DNA of 50,971 bases from Fusicatenibacter sp. (GTDB taxonomy: Bacteria > Bacillota > Clostridia > Lachnospirales > Lachnospiraceae). Within the stretch, counting starts at the first letter, position 1; every line of letters starts with the position of its first letter. The DNA is taken from contig JALEOU010000091.1 of assembly GCA_022766945.1 (NCBI GenBank), forward strand, positions 1-50,971, in the 5' to 3' direction. Under the pieces are notes generated by a model, which worked only from the letters and a program-made list of their open reading frames with translations, did not search any database and had not been told where the DNA came from. The translations under genes were made by a program, and so were the position numbers. Shown here in pieces: positions 49,478-50,971 of the stretch.

Positions 49478-50872
49478 ATGAAAAAAGGCGAGATTTATGA
49501 AGACATTGTGGAAAAAATAGATTTTCCGAATAAAGGCAGAGTCTGTGTAGAGGGCGAGACTGTGACTGTCAAAAATGCCATACCAGGACAGAAGATCCGC
49601 TTTCTGATCAATAAAAAGAGAAAGAATAAAGCAGAAGGAAGGCTGATGGAAGTATTGGAAACCTCTCCTCTGGAAAAACGTCCACCCTTGTGCAGCATTT
49701 TTCCATCCTGCGGTGGATGTATGTATCAGACCATGGAGTATGCCGATCAGCTTGTGATGAAAGAACGGCAGGTCAGAGAACTGCTGGATACGGCGCTGAA
49801 AACTTCCGGGCAGACAGATGAAAACGGAAATCCGGAATATGTGTTTGAAGGAATCAAAGGAAGTCCGAGAGAAACAGAATATCGGAATAAGATGGAGTTT
49901 TCTTTCGGAGATGAGTACAAAGACGGACCGCTTTCTCTTGGACTGCACAAAAAAGGAAGTACCTATGATGTGCTGACTGCCGGTGACTGTCGGATCGTTC
50001 ACCCGGATTTCACCGCAATTCTTCGGTGTGTGCTGACTTATTTTTCGGAAAAGGGTGTGAGGTATTATCACAAACTGAATCATGAGGGATACTTACGTCA
50101 CTTGTTGATACGACGTGCGGAAAAGACAGGTGAGATTCTGGTGAATCTGGTCACCACCAGCCAGGAAGAACATAATCTGATGCCATTGGTATCCAAAGTG
50201 CTGGAATTGCCTCTGGAGGGGCGGATTGTGGGATTTTTGCAGATCGTCAATGATTCTCTGGCTGATGTAGTTCAGAGTGATGAGACAAGAGTCCTTTTCG
50301 GGCAGGACTATTTCTATGAATCCCTTCTGGGACTGAATTTTAAGATTACTCCATTTTCTTTCTTTCAGACCAATTCCCTTGGGGCGGAGGTACTCTACAG
50401 CACTGTGCGGGATTATGTCGGGGAAACAAAGGATAAGACGATCTTCGATCTCTACAGCGGCACAGGAACGATTGCACAGATTCTGGCACCGGTGGCTAGA
50501 AAGGTGATCGGTGTGGAAATTGTGGAGGAAGCGGTGGAGGCAGCCAAAGAAAATGCAGCGGCCAACGGATTGAAAAATTGCCGGTTTCTTGCGGGTGATG
50601 TGCTGAAAGTCATTGATAGTATTACAAAAAAGCCGGATTTTATCGTATTGGATCCGCCAAGAGACGGCATTCATCCGAAGGCATTGCCGAAGATTATCCA
50701 GTATGGTGTGGATAAAATGGTCTATATTTCCTGTAAACCGACTAGTCTGGCAAGGGATCTGGAGGTATTGATCGAAGCAGGATACCGGGTGGAGAAGGTC
50801 TGTCTGGTGGATTTGTTTCCGGGGACGGTGCACGTCGAGACAATAGTGTTGCTACAAAAAGAAACCTTGTAG
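49478..50872 (+). CDS. rlmD: 23S rRNA (uracil-C5)-methyltransferase, RlmD/RumA family
   Basis: It has 464 residues. An N-terminal TRAM-like segment (about 1-65) is followed by the [4Fe-4S] cysteines C72, C78, C81 (LCSIFPSCGGC) and a fourth in TAGDCRIVH. The SAM domain has SFFQTNSLGAEVLY, DLYSGTGTIAQIL, VLDPPRDGIHPKAL, and the nucleophile cysteine in VYISCKPTSLARD. It methylates a uridine of 23S rRNA (U1939 or U747 in the known enzymes; which one is not clear here). The C-terminus ends soon after the conserved HVETIVLL, about 20 residues from a possible foreign junction at the window edge. Confidence 0.93.
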   Translation: MKKGEIYEDIVEKIDFPNKGRVCVEGETVTVKNAIPGQKIRFLINKKRKNKAEGRLMEVLETSPLEKRPPLCSIFPSCGGCMYQTMEYADQLVMKERQVRELLDTALKTSGQTDENGNPEYVFEGIKGSPRETEYRNKMEFSFGDEYKDGPLSLGLHKKGSTYDVLTAGDCRIVHPDFTAILRCVLTYFSEKGVRYYHKLNHEGYLRHLLIRRAEKTGEILVNLVTTSQEEHNLMPLVSKVLELPLEGRIVGFLQIVNDSLADVVQSDETRVLFGQDYFYESLLGLNFKITPFSFFQTNSLGAEVLYSTVRDYVGETKDKTIFDLYSGTGTIAQILAPVARKVIGVEIVEEAVEAAKENAAANGLKNCRFLAGDVLKVIDSITKKPDFIVLDPPRDGIHPKALPKIIQYGVDKMVYISCKPTSLARDLEVLIEAGYRVEKVCLVDLFPGTVHVETIVLLQKETL

Positions 50873-50880
50873 AAATCCTT

Positions 50881-50971
50881 AGATTCAGGCACTTTTCCCG
50901 TCATGTGGTGTTTGACGCAGAGGGCGATAAATTCCGTAATAAGCGTATTGAGGACTATATCACCGTTTCGG
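50881..50971 (+). CDS. Possible partial gene running off the right edge
   Basis: The frame starting at 50881 stays open to the window end and reads through RHVVFDAEGDKFRNKRIEDY, which looks like real protein. The same frame is open back into the end of rlmD and has no clear start or ribosome site; GTG at 50905 is the nearest candidate. I cannot name the family. It may belong to an element inserted at the 3' end of rlmD or to an ordinary neighbour. Confidence 0.3.

Noticed and set aside
1-50971. CRISPR arrays, rRNA, complete insertion sequences, prophage genes
   Set aside because: I looked for regular spaced repeats, transposase or integrase motifs and rRNA signatures and saw none beyond the fold-back repeats reported.

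Overview
The window looks like chromosome of a low-to-mid GC Clostridia, most likely family Lachnospiraceae. This rests on Gram-positive ribosome binding sites (AAGGAGG), TTGACA/TATAAT promoters, a T-box leader, a CIRCE operator, and close likeness of many proteins to Lachnospiraceae families. Genus cannot be fixed from the sequence alone. Nearly all of it is core genome. I see no prophage, insertion sequence, CRISPR array or rRNA.

Layout. 1-5080: tRNA-Thr, a MATE exporter, glutaminyl-tRNA synthetase and a MocR-type regulator. 5122-8870: a stress-like membrane-anchored protein, two HAD phosphatases, a small XRE regulator with three operators, and the scar of a deleted transporter locus. 8874-13240: a 2-keto-3-deoxygluconate catabolic operon (aldolase, two PfkB kinases) divergent from an IclR regulator. 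13361-19016: threonine aldolase and a tRNA-editing-like protein, an MBL hydrolase, DUF3786, two acetyltransferases and LrgAB. 19152-21810: ilvBN under a T-box whose apparent specifier is GUA (Val). 21850-24346: a fold-back repeat element, then htpG with a perfect CIRCE operator. 24500-31186: MBL hydrolase, a lone EutH with an M24 peptidase, CorA, DegV and small proteins. 31204-39479: cold-shock protein, pyrimidine genes pyrC-pyrF-pyrK-pyrD and pyrE with a cell-wall peptidase gene between, then membrane and HD proteins. 39557-45228: an unusually long M29 aminopeptidase and purE-purM-purN-purD. 45436-50872: a Cu/Zn SOD-like protein, tRNA-Val and tRNA-Met, a DUF218 protein, a half copy of the fold-back element, a second MATE exporter and rlmD.

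How the parts fit. The pyr and pur sets supply nucleotides. ilvBN makes branched-chain precursors and appears to sense uncharged tRNA-Val; a tRNA-Val(UAC) gene lies in the same window. The KDG operon and its divergent IclR regulator share a related palindromic motif. Several convergent gene pairs share bidirectional terminators.

The least ordinary signals are the two related fold-back repeats placed just after the stop codons of htpG and the DUF218 gene, the three-copy operator of the XRE regulator next to a deletion scar, replaced key residues in four enzyme-like proteins, and an unassigned leader RNA before a small acidic-tailed membrane protein. I did not find a convincing new multi-gene system.
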